Positions 1-42,637 of a stretch of DNA of 64,000 nucleotides are shown one piece after another. The position numbers and the translations under genes are program-made. This DNA comes from Diphasiastrum complanatum (taxonomy: Eukaryota; Streptophyta; Lycopodiopsida; Lycopodiales; Lycopodiaceae): the NCBI GenBank assembly GCA_029204225.1, contig CM055109.1, positions 18,035,590 to 18,099,589 of the forward strand, written 5' to 3'. The notes below the pieces were generated by a model. It saw only the letters and a list, made by a program, of their open reading frames with translations. It ran no database searches and was not told where the DNA came from. Position 1 is the stretch's first letter. Each line of letters opens with the position of its first letter.

Positions 1-589
1 ATCTAGCATTCTTATTTGCCTTCAAACATACTGGTATCTTTTTTGAAAAGGAGAGTCAAATGATAATCTTGGAACTTTAAAAGCAAAGCAATGATTCGGG
101 CTTTTGTCAAATAATATAGCACTCTTTTTCCTCCAAAATCTGTAAGAAAGAGCAAGTTCGGAAGTAATGACCTCCGGGCCTCTCATGTTAGAACACTGTT
201 CCAGAGAAATTTTGCAGCTAATTTTGGTCAGTTTTACCAAAAAGGAAAATCCTTACCTTTTCAACAATATATTTTAAGCACTGTTGAATTAGCTATTTTG
301 CCTCAGCTCCTGTTTATCTCATGGTTCAACTTCGATTGAATTCTTTCTTACCTGTAAACAAATTTCTATTCAAGATGGATCTTTTCTACGCCACTGTGAC
401 ATGCTCTCCAGTCATAACAAAGTTATGAACTCCATTGAAACACGGACTTCATTCACTATTTATTCAGTCTCAATTATATGCACTTTGTCCATGACAGAGC
501 AATTCTTATTGCTTTTATTGATGTTTTGAGTTTTTAGTATTGTTTAGTTTCGTATGATATTAACATCTGAAGCTGTGTTTCTCCTGCAG
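1..589 (+). other. intron sequence of BIG5 at window start
   Basis: AT-rich sequence with stops in all frames. The exon at 590 starts mid-codon after a ctcctgcag acceptor, so this should be intron. I found no trace of the expected preceding exon here. No repeat or other gene seen. Confidence 0.7.
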
Positions 590-31803
<31,214 letters not shown>

Positions 31804-32052
31804 GTTGTCCTTAGTAAACCCATCTTGCACAATGTTATGCCTCTGATCATATTAGCAATTCTTTGTTGTATATGTTCATTCTTTGGAGTGTCGTATGCAC
31901 TAGGTCCCGGGCTCTCTCTCCACACCCTCCACTCATATGAAACAGGCCAGTGCTTTTTGTGACAATATTTAGCATGATATCTATTCTTTTATTCTGGGGT
32001 AAGATTCTGCTTAGAGTACTGACCATTTATCTGTGTAACTGTCTGATTACGC
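31804..32052. other. BIG5 3' flank
   Basis: Probable 3' UTR and downstream flank of BIG5. No clear polyadenylation signal can be fixed by eye, and no other gene is seen. Confidence 0.4.
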
Positions 32053-32166
32053 CACTTCTCTAACAGACCCAACGGGGTTGGCTCAGTTGGTTGGCTTGGC
32101 ATCCAAAGTTTCTTTGGTCCCAGGTTCGAGCCTCCCCTTGGAAACCAAGAAGCACTTCTCTAACAG
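32053..32166 (+). mobile_element. tRNA-like retrosequence (SINE or retro-pseudogene) with 14-bp TSDs
   Basis: An 86-bp body (32067-32152) is flanked by perfect 14-bp direct repeats CACTTCTCTAACAG at 32053-32066 and 32153-32166. The body contains a pol III A-box-like TGGCTCAGTTGG and a B-box-like GGTTCGAGCCT about 40 nt apart. It also has partly complementary ends GGGGTTG and CCTCCCC of an acceptor stem. It is therefore a short tRNA-derived retroposed sequence; a longer SINE body is absent. The long, perfect duplications imply L1-like target-primed insertion and fairly recent age. Confidence 0.8.
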
Positions 32167-33251
32167 GGATCAGGTGTTAAAAGCAGTAAAATTTTGCAGC
32201 TAGTTGTAGCCAGAGTAGAAAGCATGTAGAAGCAACCATGACTGCTGTAACGTAATATACTTGGATGGGTTTTAAGAATGCCTGTATAGGTAATGTGCTG
32301 TTAGCATTCATGAAGAGATGAGAAACAAGGGTTGTTGCGAGTCTGCATTCTTGATTAGAAAGGTAATTAAGTATTCTTGAGGTGCTGAAGGATATGAGAC
32401 TTATCGCCAGCATGCTTTATTGATTTGAAAGGTGATCTTCTTGAGCTGATGAGAGAGATGAGGGTGGTTTTCAATGTGCTTAAAGGTTAGAAAGGTTCTT
32501 TCTTTTCGCATATAGTAACAAGCTTGTATATGAGCATTTCCATCAGTTTTGCTATACAGACCATGGGTGCTAGCCCTGCTTCGTACATACACTGCTTTGC
32601 ACTCAAGTATCTCAATACATTATCGCTAGAGATTTTTATTGGTGAAATATGTTTGCTCTTGGTTGTATACAGGTTTGTTTGCAGTAAGAATAACAGCAAA
32701 TAAAATGCCGAAATCTGCTAGACAATCCTTCTGAATAATTTTAAAAAATGAAATTTTAAAGGTTTCCTTTTGCAATATCTATTGTTTCAAAAAATCGAAC
32801 ATGAAATCTTTGTAATAAGAGTACAGTATTTCGAAGTTGTGATGCTCACTAAATTTCTTTTCGATTGAAAACAAGTAACTAACAGCTAATTGACAAATTT
32901 TGTACGACTTTGCTGTTCAATGAGATACGTGTCTTCAAAGTTTCCTCGTAATGTAAGACAACTATTCAAAAGAAATTTAACTATCAAAGAGGATAAGACT
33001 TGTATTGATCTATGTTTTTTATATTGAGTTAAATTTCTTGTTTCTAGACATTGTGAAAATAATGAAAATAACATGAATGTTGCAAAAATTGTGAGCAAAT
33101 CTCTTGTGAATACAGAAATTACTTTTTAGTAGACACAAGAAGAAGTGCGAAGCACCAAAATAATTTACTGATAAAATCTATTATTGATATAAGAAAGAAC
33201 ACACCAATAATGAGATTGGCCATTTCGTTTAAAACCTATATATTATAGTCA
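32167..33251. other. intergenic, nothing recognised
   Basis: AT-rich sequence with only short frames on both strands. No repeat, RNA gene or protein similarity recognised. Confidence 0.5.
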
Positions 33252-33704
33252 ATGATAGCAAATCATATACTAATTCATCAAAAGGAATTAGAATCAGCTA
33301 CGGGATACAGCCCATTTATGTTGATGTACGGTTTTCAGCCACGCACACCCACACCCACAGTTGTAGTTGAAGCAGCCATAAACTTTTTAGAGGACATGCT
33401 AAGCGTAGCATTTGGCCGTCCCAGGATTGAGCCAGACATTTTGAATCCTCTCTGGTGGCATGTGAGAGGAGTTGGAGTGTTTTTTCATTCATTCATAAAA
33501 GAGGTAGATTGGTGTCCCATTCCAACCTACAACTTTCAAGAAATTACCATTGCCCTGCAACGTGCTCAAGCCCTATCTATTCTACAACGGGCGACAGTGG
33601 TTGGGTTTGCTACATCTCATCTCCCTTCATTAGCCGACTCACCACCTCTTCACTTTTTTGATTTGTTGCAATTAGTTGGCAGACTCCCACGAACATCATC
33701 ATAG
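33252..33704 (+). pseudogene. gypsy integrase scrap fused to unassigned frame
   Basis: A 150-codon plus-strand frame begins MIANHILIHQKELESATGYS and continues PFMLMYGFQPRTP. This matches the end of Ty3/gypsy integrase cores (H..TGYSPF.L.YG..P). After about residue 40 the frame no longer resembles integrase and I do not recognise it (AINFLEDMLSVAFGRPRIEP ...). It has lost everything upstream. Either a rearranged retrotransposon fragment or a small chimeric ORF. Confidence 0.6.
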
Positions 33705-36000
33705 TTTATGCACTTTTATCTTTAATGCCAGGATTTGGATTAATCTTAATTTTATTGCAAGCTTCGCTCTTGTTTGAGCCTACTTTTGTTTAAACTTTCC
33801 CTTCGGGGTGTATATATCTTTTTCATCAATGTATCTACTATTTTTTCCTATGAATAAATGCATTAGGGTGTTTTTTTTTTTTTAGAAAAGTATCATGTTT
33901 TACAAATATTGTAAATCAAATGTTGGAATATTTGTGTCTCAAAGTATCATTGCCATTTTATTATCTATAAGTGTAATGTATATATCTAGTTGGTAGCTAA
34001 AGTTGAAACATTAGGAGACCACTAAATTACTCAATATTGTTGTGGATCTAATATTTCAATAGTAGATCTAATAGTCACCAAGTATAACAACAAAAAGAGA
34101 TTGAAATTCATCTTTTATTTGTCATGAGTGACATTGAGCTTGTCTTCATGGCAAAATTAGACGAACCAATTGGAGACAACTCATGGTACTTGGGAGACCA
34201 CAAAATTAAAAAATACATTTTATCATAATAACACTATATTGGTGTGAAAGTTTTGTACTTCATTTTGGCCCCCAATATAGAAGCAAACAAATATATATTT
34301 TCTTGATCAAATTGGATCCGATAAGAAATAGAAGCCATCATCACTTAATTTGATATCATATATCATTCTTAAAAGAGAAAATCATTATAAAGTTCAAGAA
34401 TGTTTTGAAATAGTTAACATGATGCATAATGTCAACATCCTCAAGAGAGAAACGTAAGCCTACATTAGTCAATATCATTACTATGGAACAGACAATCGAT
34501 TGAAATTTAAAAATTATTAAAGTGGAAGTAAAAAATCAATTAACTTTATGTAGCATTGGCTCAAAATCGATATGGAACAATTGAACAAAATCAAAAATAA
34601 TTTTCACTACTTGATTATGTAGTTCTAATATCAAAATAAAAAAGGATTAAGAGAAACAAAAATAAAATAATCACTCTATTTGCAATAATTACTCTAATCA
34701 ATAAAATATGAAGGTGTTGATGCTTCAGTGTCAAAATCGATGAAGGATGACCAAACCAAAAGGCTATGAAATAATTGTTGTAAATATGCACACCATCAGC
34801 ATTGACAAGATCAATGCTTTAATCATTGATATTTGGATTGATCCAAAGACTTCAAAAGAGATAAAACTAAAGTTAATTTTTCTTTTTCACCTAAGTGAGT
34901 TTGGATTGGTGGGATGTCTTTACTAACAACAAGAGTTCTAGCTACTACACTCTCCATTACACCTGAGGACATAAATTACTCTCCAATCCATCTTCTGTCT
35001 TTTATATTTATTCTTTTTCATTGGCATCTTCTATTTAGACCAAATATGATAATTTGGATCATTTGATAAATAAAGATTGACAACTTATTTCAAGAAAGTA
35101 GTTTTTTCTTTCATCTATTAGGATTGAAGCCAAGCGGAGTATAGTTAGATATCTAGTCAGATCCATTGGAAACTTTTTTTTTTCAAAGCAATTCAGTAAA
35201 CCTAATAAATAGCTAGTTGATCTTAGAGAAAATTTTGATTTTTGTCTTGATTCACTCAATTCACTAATTGTGTTCATGCCAATCAATTTGAATGACAGAT
35301 AAATAATACAGTTCAACTCACATTCTTATCCATAAGTTTAATGAGCTATTTCATAATGCTTTACGTAATGTAAAAATTATTGATTGTCATGGAGTTGATT
35401 CATTTTTAGCTTAATGCCAAGCAAAATTACAACAAAAAACTTACAAGATTATATGAGGATTTCAAATGTACTACCTTTTGAAGAGCATTAGCAAGTTTGT
35501 CATTTTGTTGAAAGACTCTACCTTTACTTATATCAACTATTATTATTTAGAAATGGATGATTCATTTTGATCTTCACTCATTATTGCATCTTCTACATCC
35601 TCAAGAAAACCTATTGATGTTGTAGAAACACTACATGATAAAGAGCTAGGTGCATTTGAAGAACCATGTCTCACCATAGAAATAAAAAATTCTCTTTAAC
35701 AAGCACCAATACAACATAATAAATCTGTAGTTGATGTACTTACCGAGTCATGATTTCGTGGACCAAATTTGAAATTGTAATTCAATTGGATGTACCCATA
35801 ATATCCTATCGCTTTGTATTGTTTATGATTGAATATTGATATCCTACAAAATATCTACAACTACCTTTTGTTGCAGTTATTACAACCGACTTGTTACAGT
35901 TAATGCATGTACAAAGTGGGCGGGGATTGTCAACGCGAAGTCGTTGGGTCGAAGTTTAGACCGACCATATCGAAATTTATAGATATCGAAAAATATACAA
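33705..36000. other. AT-rich intergenic stretch, nothing recognised
   Basis: About 2.3 kb of strongly AT-rich sequence with a T run near 33868 and no frame above about 85 codons. No gene, tandem repeat or conserved protein motif seen. Probably long-decayed transposon sequence. Confidence 0.5.
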
Positions 36001-36151
36001 ATACTTGAATCGAGTTGATCCAGTATCGAAAAATTCTAGAAAATTCGATGTTGAATTTTTCGATCCTCTGCTCAAAAAATCGAGCAGTCTATTTCTAGTT
36101 TTTTCAGGATGCTCATTAATTAATGGATTTGATGCTGAGCATCAAATTCCA
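36001..36151 (-). repeat. possible 3' LTR edge of copia remnant C1
   Basis: Reading minus, a polypurine tract AGGGGGAG (plus 36154-36161) is followed by TGGAATTTGATGCTCAGCAT, where a 3' LTR should start. The distal LTR end was not located, so the size is unknown. Confidence 0.4.
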
Positions 36152-37661
36152 ATACTCCCCCTTAATGTGGATCCTGAAAATTTTTGATATTCAGATTTAA
36201 AATGTCGTTGAATCTGGGATGGTGCTCTTTTGACAGAGCCTTTGTGAAGTAATCTACTTTTCTGAGATTTGTCCTACTGGATTGATTTCTAGATTTCGAG
36301 ACTGTAGTGGGCTGGAACCATATCAGTCTTTTGTACTCCAGTGCTAACATGCATTTCAGATCCTTCATCAGTTTCAAATTGTTACTGAATAGTAGAGTGT
36401 CATCTACATAAAGAGTGTTGATGAAGAAATCCGATACAGACTAAGTGAATATTCGAGTCTGCCGAGTTTGGATAGAAATCATTCTCGTTTAGAAATGCAA
36501 ATTTGGTGTCCTCTTTTGCTTTGCACTGGTCAACATCAGTGGTTGACTTTGCCTCTAAAATAGTGTTGAGCTCCTACACAAAGTAGTAGGCTAGATCATC
36601 CATAAATCTGGATGGAGGCTGTCTGGATCGATCTTTTGAGTTAAAATTTGATCCTCTGATGTGATTCGATCCGTTGAGATTCTGACTCATTTTTCGAGTT
36701 AGTATCAATTTTGACTGTTCGACCCTTGAATCGGAATTATGTTGTTCAATACTTGAGTCAGCATTGGTTGCAGCTTTCTATTTGTGGTCAAAAAATTGGT
36801 CTTCCAGAAAGATGACATCTCTGTTCGTGAATGCCTTTTGAGTGTCTAAGTTGTAGAGCTTGTATGCCTTGTGATCTGAAGAGTAGCCAATAAAAATCAA
36901 TTTGCTGTTGCTTGATCCTTTTATCAAATTTTTCTGTAGATCAGCAAAGATCTGATTGAAAGCTTTGCATCCAAATACTCTAATATTTTTGAGTGATGGC
37001 TTCGATCCTATCCACACCTGATAAGGTGTCTTGCCATTTAGGACCGTTGTAATGGTTCAGTTTTGTAGATAGGCGTTTGTGCCCAGAATTTCTTTGAGGC
37101 ATGGGCCAGCATGCTCTTTGCACTTGCAATGAGTGTCTGATTCTTCTTTTGAGCTAAACCATTGGATTGAGGTGCGTAACTGGCTGTGGATTGTTGTAGG
37201 TGTATTCCGTTGCTTTGTAGAAAGCTTTGAACTCGGTGGAGATAAATTCTCCCCCTCCATGAGAATGGAGCTTTGATTCTTCTCTGGGTCAAATTTTTTG
37301 CTGACGTTTTGAACTGCTTGAAGGTATCAAATTTTTCCTTTAGAAAATAAGTTGCAGTCCTCTGAGAGAAGTCATCAATAAAATTCAGTAAATAGACAGC
37401 TCCCCTTGTGGGAATAGTCTGCATAGGGCCACAAATGTCCATGTGTACAAGATCTAGCAAATTTCTAGAAGTATGGACTGTATTGAATATGGGATGACTT
37501 CTAGCATGCCTGCTAATTATACAGCTTTTACATGGAATATCAAATTTGCCAAACCTTGACCAAATCGTTTCATCATTGGTGTTACTGGACGCCAATTTAC
37601 ACAATATCTCTGGATAACTAGATTTGTCGATGTAATATTTATTGTAAATATTACACATCAC
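36152..37661 (-). pseudogene. Ty1/copia remnant C1 (integrase, RT and RNase H scraps)
   Basis: Minus strand, in order: pre-integrase and integrase 37661-37038 (NLLDLVHMDICGPM, FIDDFSQRTATYFL, PQSNGLAQKKNQTL, SMLAHASKKFWA), integrase C-terminus 37017-36778 (NIRVFGCKAFN, FIGYSSDHKAYK), an RT scrap with LYVDDTLLFSNN near 36410-36380, and the RNase H end VDYFTKALSKEHHPRFND (36250-36200). Most of RT and RNase H is deleted. No 5' LTR or primer-binding site is found on the right, so the element is broken there. Non-functional. Confidence 0.85.
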
Positions 37662-37798
37662 GTTTCATTCACTTTCTTACATACACTTATCATACAAAAG
37701 AAGAGATTTATTTTTCTCTCTTGGGAAACAATCAAACCTTTTATACTACTTAATCCACTGATTTTGTGGAAATCTATAACGACTAGGCTACCACATAA

Positions 37799-37818
37799 TT
37801 TGGTGTCGTTGCCGGGAA
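37799..37818 (+). other. gypsy-type primer-binding-site-like sequence
   Basis: ttggtgtcgttgccgggaa follows a sequence ending ctaccaca. This is the PBS-like string typical just inside the 5' LTR of plant Tat/Athila gypsy elements. Nothing of such an element continues downstream; copia C2 begins within 100 bp. Confidence 0.5.
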
Positions 37819-37892
37819 GAAAGTAATAAAAGTAACATCCTCAGATCCAGTTATAAGTAGTGAGATACCTAGAGACCCATCGTCACTTAGAC

Positions 37893-38067
37893 ATTAGTCG
37901 TAGGGTAGTCTATTAGTCTACTCGTAGGTCTTCTCTCTCTATCAAGGGTTCAAGGTTTATTTGTACATTTTACATTCAGTATGATGTAGTGTGATAGCGT
38001 GATTGTGTGTGTTCTTTTTCCACCTTCTTGTGGTGAATGCTTGATGTTGCATATCTGATTGTTGGCA
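37893..38067 (+). repeat. truncated 5' LTR of copia element C2
   Basis: Matches the 3' LTR (48915-49090) from attag.cgtag.gtagtctat to its end ...gattgttggca. The first 75 bp present in the 3' LTR are missing, replaced by unrelated sequence. Directly followed by tgatatcagagc, a one-mismatch version of the initiator-Met primer-binding site. Confidence 0.85.
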
Positions 38068-39021
38068 TGATATCAGAGCAGCGATAGTCCTGCATGCCTG
38101 ATCAGTGGATGCAGCTTGTCACGGGCTCCGCAATGAAGTGAGAAAGACCTTCACGGGAGGTGAAAGCTTGGAGAAACAAAAACGGCTGGAAGAAATTCTT
38201 CTTTGGTGTATCTTGCAGGTTTGGAGATCAAAATTATCAGTGGGGAACAAAGACACAGTCCCGGAGGCATCATAAAGGCTAGGGCAACATCAGACAGATT
38301 GAAAATCTATTGAAGTGGGGAGATTTTTACAACACTTCCTAGTTGTTGTGAAAAGCAGAGTCCCGGAGGCATCAAAAAGGCCAGGGCAGTATTAAACAAA
38401 TTGAAAATCTGTTGAGTGGGAGAGATTTTTACAATACTTCTGAGTTGTTGTGGAAAGTGCTATTTGTGTGAGAGGTTTGCCAAGAAATCTCTCATTTGTT
38501 TGTTTGGAGTACCGCAAATCACACTAGACAATGTCTAGTACTGCCATTCAGAGTTAGGAGGCTTCATACTTTTCACATTACTGATCTCGGTCTTTTGAAC
38601 GATCACATATTTCGAAATCTTTGCAAAGAGGAGGCAACGTAGCTGCCGTACCGAAGTGGAAAATTTGGAATATTCCCTCTGAAAGTTCTGATATTTCCTC
38701 TACTTTTCATCTTTTCTACACCAATATCGGATCGACGCGCCAGAGGTAGGAAAAATCCTGAACAGTCGTACAAATATACCATATCCGTACCAATATCGGA
38801 TCCACGCGCCAAAAGTAAAAAAAATACTGAGCAGTCGTACATCCGCGCGTCATACCAATATCGCATACCCGTACCAATATTGGATCCATGCACGCGAGCT
38901 AAAGAGAATCCCAAGCAGTCGTGCACCCGCGCGTCGTACCGATATTAGGTGTCCAACCAAAATTTTTTTTTTACAGTTAGTGGTGTGATAAATTTTGTGA
39001 TCTAGACTCATCTATTCAATA
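38068..39021 (+). other. C2 leader with two internal repeat families
   Basis: Untranslated leader between the PBS (38068-38079) and the gag start. About 38246-38455 holds a tandem duplication (unit near 106 bp, landmarks cccggaggcatc, gattgaaaatct, gagatttttacaa). 38715-38945 holds three diverged 70-80-bp units (ccaatatcggatc..cgcgcc ... gcagtcgt). Confidence 0.75.
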
Positions 39022-40066
39022 ATGGCAACTCTAAGCGGGAGTGTCCTTAATGAGTCAAGCAAATTGGAAGGTGTCGACAACTATGCAGTTTGGAAATTCA
39101 AACTGAAGAACATTTTGATGGAAAAGGAGCTATGGGAGATCGTGACAGGTGAAGAGACAAGACCAGTGATTGAAGAAGATTAGCGGACATTTGATAGGAG
39201 AAAATGAAAAGCCCAGAATGTCATCAACCTATCAGTTAGAGATGCAATTATTCCCTATATTTCAGATTCAGAAGGACCAAAAGAAGCATGGGATACATTG
39301 AAGGCATTGTGTGAAACGACAAATACATCTCGAATACTATTTTTGAAGACGAAGCTGCATACATTGCAGATGGATGATGGTGCAACTATTGTCGATCACA
39401 TACTGAAGATCAAAGAGATCCGTGACCAATTAGTAGCAGTTGGAGAGCGAGTACAAGATCGTGAAATCGTGCAATTGACATTGAATAGTCTGAGTGAATC
39501 ACATCAGATGTTTGTGACGAGTATAGCCACAAGAGAAAATCTTCCAACCTATGAAGAACTAGGTGGACTGCTTTTGCAATAAGAGCAACGTAAAGAGAAC
39601 TTGAATCATCGTAACATGAGCTATGATCAAGCTCTTGCAGTTAGAGGACGAGGTGGAAGATTTGGCTGTGGAAGGTATCAATCGAGAGGAGGAAACTCAA
39701 GCCGGGGATCATTTCAACAATTTCATGAGCAAGTCAATGATAGTTCGAATCGAGGCAATTGGAATCAAGGCTGAGGTCAAGGACGCGACTATTCAAGGCA
39801 AAATAGACCTGGAAATTGTAGGTACTGCAACAAACCTGGCCACTGGGAGCGTGAATGCTTCAAGAAACAGAAGGAGATGGAACAAAGAAAAGACAAATGG
39901 CAAGCGAAAAATTATGCTGATCAACATCAATTTGATGACTATTATTATGAAGATAATTATACTGATCAACATCAATACGATGATGATCAATATGAAGATG
40001 ATACAAGTGAGAGTTCAAAATTGTTCATTACAACATTAATGACAAGTGATGAAGCCAAGGATACCT
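39022..40066 (+). pseudogene. C2 gag and nucleocapsid, with stops
   Basis: Starts MATLSGSVLNESSKLEG, followed by YAVWKFKLKNILMEKELW, the usual copia gag N-terminus. In-frame stops occur at 39181, 39205, near 39580, near 39771 and at 40066. The middle encodes LKTKLHTLQMDDGATIVDHI and a nucleocapsid zinc knuckle CRYCNKPGHWERECF (near 39820). The final TGA lies one codon before the protease motif YIDSGASKHMT, at a place where related copia elements have W. Non-functional. Confidence 0.85.
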
Positions 40067-42307
40067 GATACATTGATAGTGGTGCATCCAAGCACATGAC
40101 TTCAAGTAAAGAGTGGTTTTTCGAACTCAAGGAAATTGACAATGGTGATGAAGTTGGACAAGCTGATGACAGATTGCTATCTGTTAAAGGAGTTGGAGTG
40201 GTACCAGTGAAGTTAGCTAGTGGGAACATAAAACAGATAAGCAATGTGCAATATGTACCTGGCTTAGCTAACAATCTACTATTTGTTGGGACGATGGCTG
40301 ATCAACAACTCAAGGTTGAGTTTGACAGTGACAAATGTCTTGTCAAAGACATTAAAAATCACTACAAAGTAATTGCTACAGGAGCTAGAGTCAACGAGAA
40401 TCGACTCTACAAATTGAATGCGAGATCTTTTACTCAAGCTATGGTAAGCACTGTTGATAGTCGAAGTGATCTTTGGCATCAAAGGTTTGGTCATATTAGT
40501 GCTCAAAGCTTGCAAATCCTTAAAAGAGGTAATCTAGTTGTTGGATTGCCTGACATTTCTTTTGAAGAAAAAATTTGTGAGGGTTGCATATTGGAAAACA
40601 ACATAGAGAGAGATTTCCCAAAGATGGAGCAAGAAGAGCCAATGACATTCTTGATCATGTTCATAGTGATCTGTGTGGACCAATACAAACTAGGTCCATT
40701 AGTGGTTGTTACTATTTCATCACATTCGTTGATGACTATAGTAGACATATCTGGATTTATTTCATAAGCAAGAAATCTGATGCTTTTGTCAAGTTTAGAG
40801 AGTTCAAGGCTCTAGTTGAAAAACAAATAGGTTGTTATATTAAGACCCTCAAATTAGATGGTGGCGGTGAGTATTTTTCAACAGAGTTTATAAATTTTTG
40901 CAAAGACCAGAGGATCAAGAGACAAACCACTACACCCTATTCACCACAACAGAACGGAGTTGCAGAACGGAAAAACAGATCCATTGTGGAAATGGCTAGG
41001 GTAATGCTTAAGAGCAAGGGTTTGCCAAATACTTTTTGGGCAGAAGCATGCAACACAGCTACTCATATCTTGAATCGGTGTCCTACGAAGTCCGTGGAGG
41101 GTAAGACACCTTACAAAGCTTTTACTGGAAAGAAACCTAATATTTCTTATTTACGAGTATTTGGTTGTGATGCTTACGCTAATGTGCCTGATGAAAAATG
41201 AAAGAAGCTGGATGCAAAGGATGTTAAGTGTATTTTCCTTGGATATGATGAAAAAGCCAAGGCATATAAGATGTATGACATGGATGCACAAAAGATCGTG
41301 ATTTCCATAGATGCTACTTTTGATGAGATGGGTCAAAATGAACAAATAAAATTGACAATTGATCCCTTTGACAATAAAACTCAAGTGCAAGTGAAGGAAG
41401 AAGTTGATGTTGATATGGAAGAGCCAATGGAAAAAGAAAGGGTTAATAATGAGATTCCTAGGAGAGTGCCTAAGTGGTACTTGTCAGTAACAAGTGATGC
41501 TAATAAGGGAGATACTCCCGAATCAAGTGAGCAGGGAGAGCTTAGAAGATCAAGTAGATCTGCTTTTCTTAATGGAATTATGGATGAAGAGGTGTACTTA
41601 GTACAACCTCAAGGATTTGTTGAGCCAGGGAGAGAGCATCTCATTTGTAAGCTCAACAAAGCCATCTATGGATTGAAGCAAGCACCACGGGCGTGGTACT
41701 CTTGCATTGATGAACACTTCAAGCGAAGGGGAATGATAAAGAGTGATGTTGATCCTAATCTTTACACTCTAAGGCAAGATTCAGATATAGTGTTCATTGT
41801 GTTGTATGTGGATGATTTAATTATTACAGGAAGTAATGAGAGCTTAATTGATAAAATAAAATCAGATCTTTCCAATGCTTTTGACATGAGTGATCTAGGA
41901 TTGATGCACTATTGTCTTGGCATTGAAGTATGGCAAAAGGAAGACATAGTCTTTCTTACACAAAGCAAATATGCACGAGATTTGCTTTATGAGTTCAATA
42001 TGCAGGATTGTAAGCCTTTGAGAACATCTATGGATGTCAACATGAAGCTTACTACATATGATGAATCTGAGAAAGTGGATGCTTATTTGTATAGACAGCT
42101 GGTGGATAGTTTGATTTATTTGACACACACACGACCTAATATTTCTTATGATGTTGGTGTTGTTAGTCAATTTATGCAAGATCCTAGTCAAGCACACCGG
42201 AAGTCTGCTAAACGTATTCTCAGATACATTCGAGGGACATTGAATTTTGGTTTGAAGTATGATCAACCTGAAGCGCCAATGTTGGTAGGTTATACAAATG
42301 CCGATTG
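40067..42307 (+). pseudogene. C2 protease, integrase and RT, interrupted
   Basis: Protease YIDSGASKHMT (40070), GAG-pre-integrase LWHQRFGHISAQSL, a frameshift near 40585, integrase with DHVHSDLCGPI, KLDGGGEYF and QQNGVAERKNRSI, and a TGA at 41199. RT resumes from 41202: the frame jumps from RRSSR directly to SAFLNGIMDEEVYLVQPQGF near 41560, so about 115 residues of RT N-terminus seen in relatives are deleted. YVDDLIITG and the RNase H beginning follow until YTNAD, where element C3 is inserted. Confidence 0.88.
42303..42307. repeat. target-site duplication of C3, left copy
   Basis: GATTG directly before the C3 LTR, repeated at 48376-48380. Removing C3 and one copy rejoins the RNase H codons D-W of C2. 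Confidence 0.92.
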
Positions 42308-42581
42308 ACTTAGAATTTGCTTCGAACAAGAACACAGATCATGCTACATAGTAGCACAGATAGAAAACACTCTCCACAGCAAGCTCACATAGCAACTGTA
42401 TTTCTCAAAATGAAATTACATTGTACACATAGTTGTTCACTCAGGCAACCCGTGCATGACCCAGGTTGCCGTTGGCAGGACGCGTGTCCCGTCGACTTGC
42501 CTCATGGCAAGGCCAACTGATCTTTATCAACTGATAGGACCCACAGTACAGTAGCATAGTGATTCTACTTTGATTCTAACT
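42308..42581 (-). repeat. C3 LTR (3' LTR of the minus-strand element)
   Basis: 274 bp from acttagaatttgc to gattctaact; same length and ends as 48102-48375. The polypurine tract lies immediately inside. Confidence 0.92.
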
Positions 42582-42637
42582 CTCTCTCTCTTAAAGTAGA
42601 GTCTACTTTTTATACAGTCATTTACATAGCTTTAAAG

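Noticed and set aside
38715-38945. Regularly spaced repeats resembling an array
   Set aside because: Not CRISPR: the units diverge, no constant-length unique spacers, and they lie in an LTR-element leader of a eukaryote.
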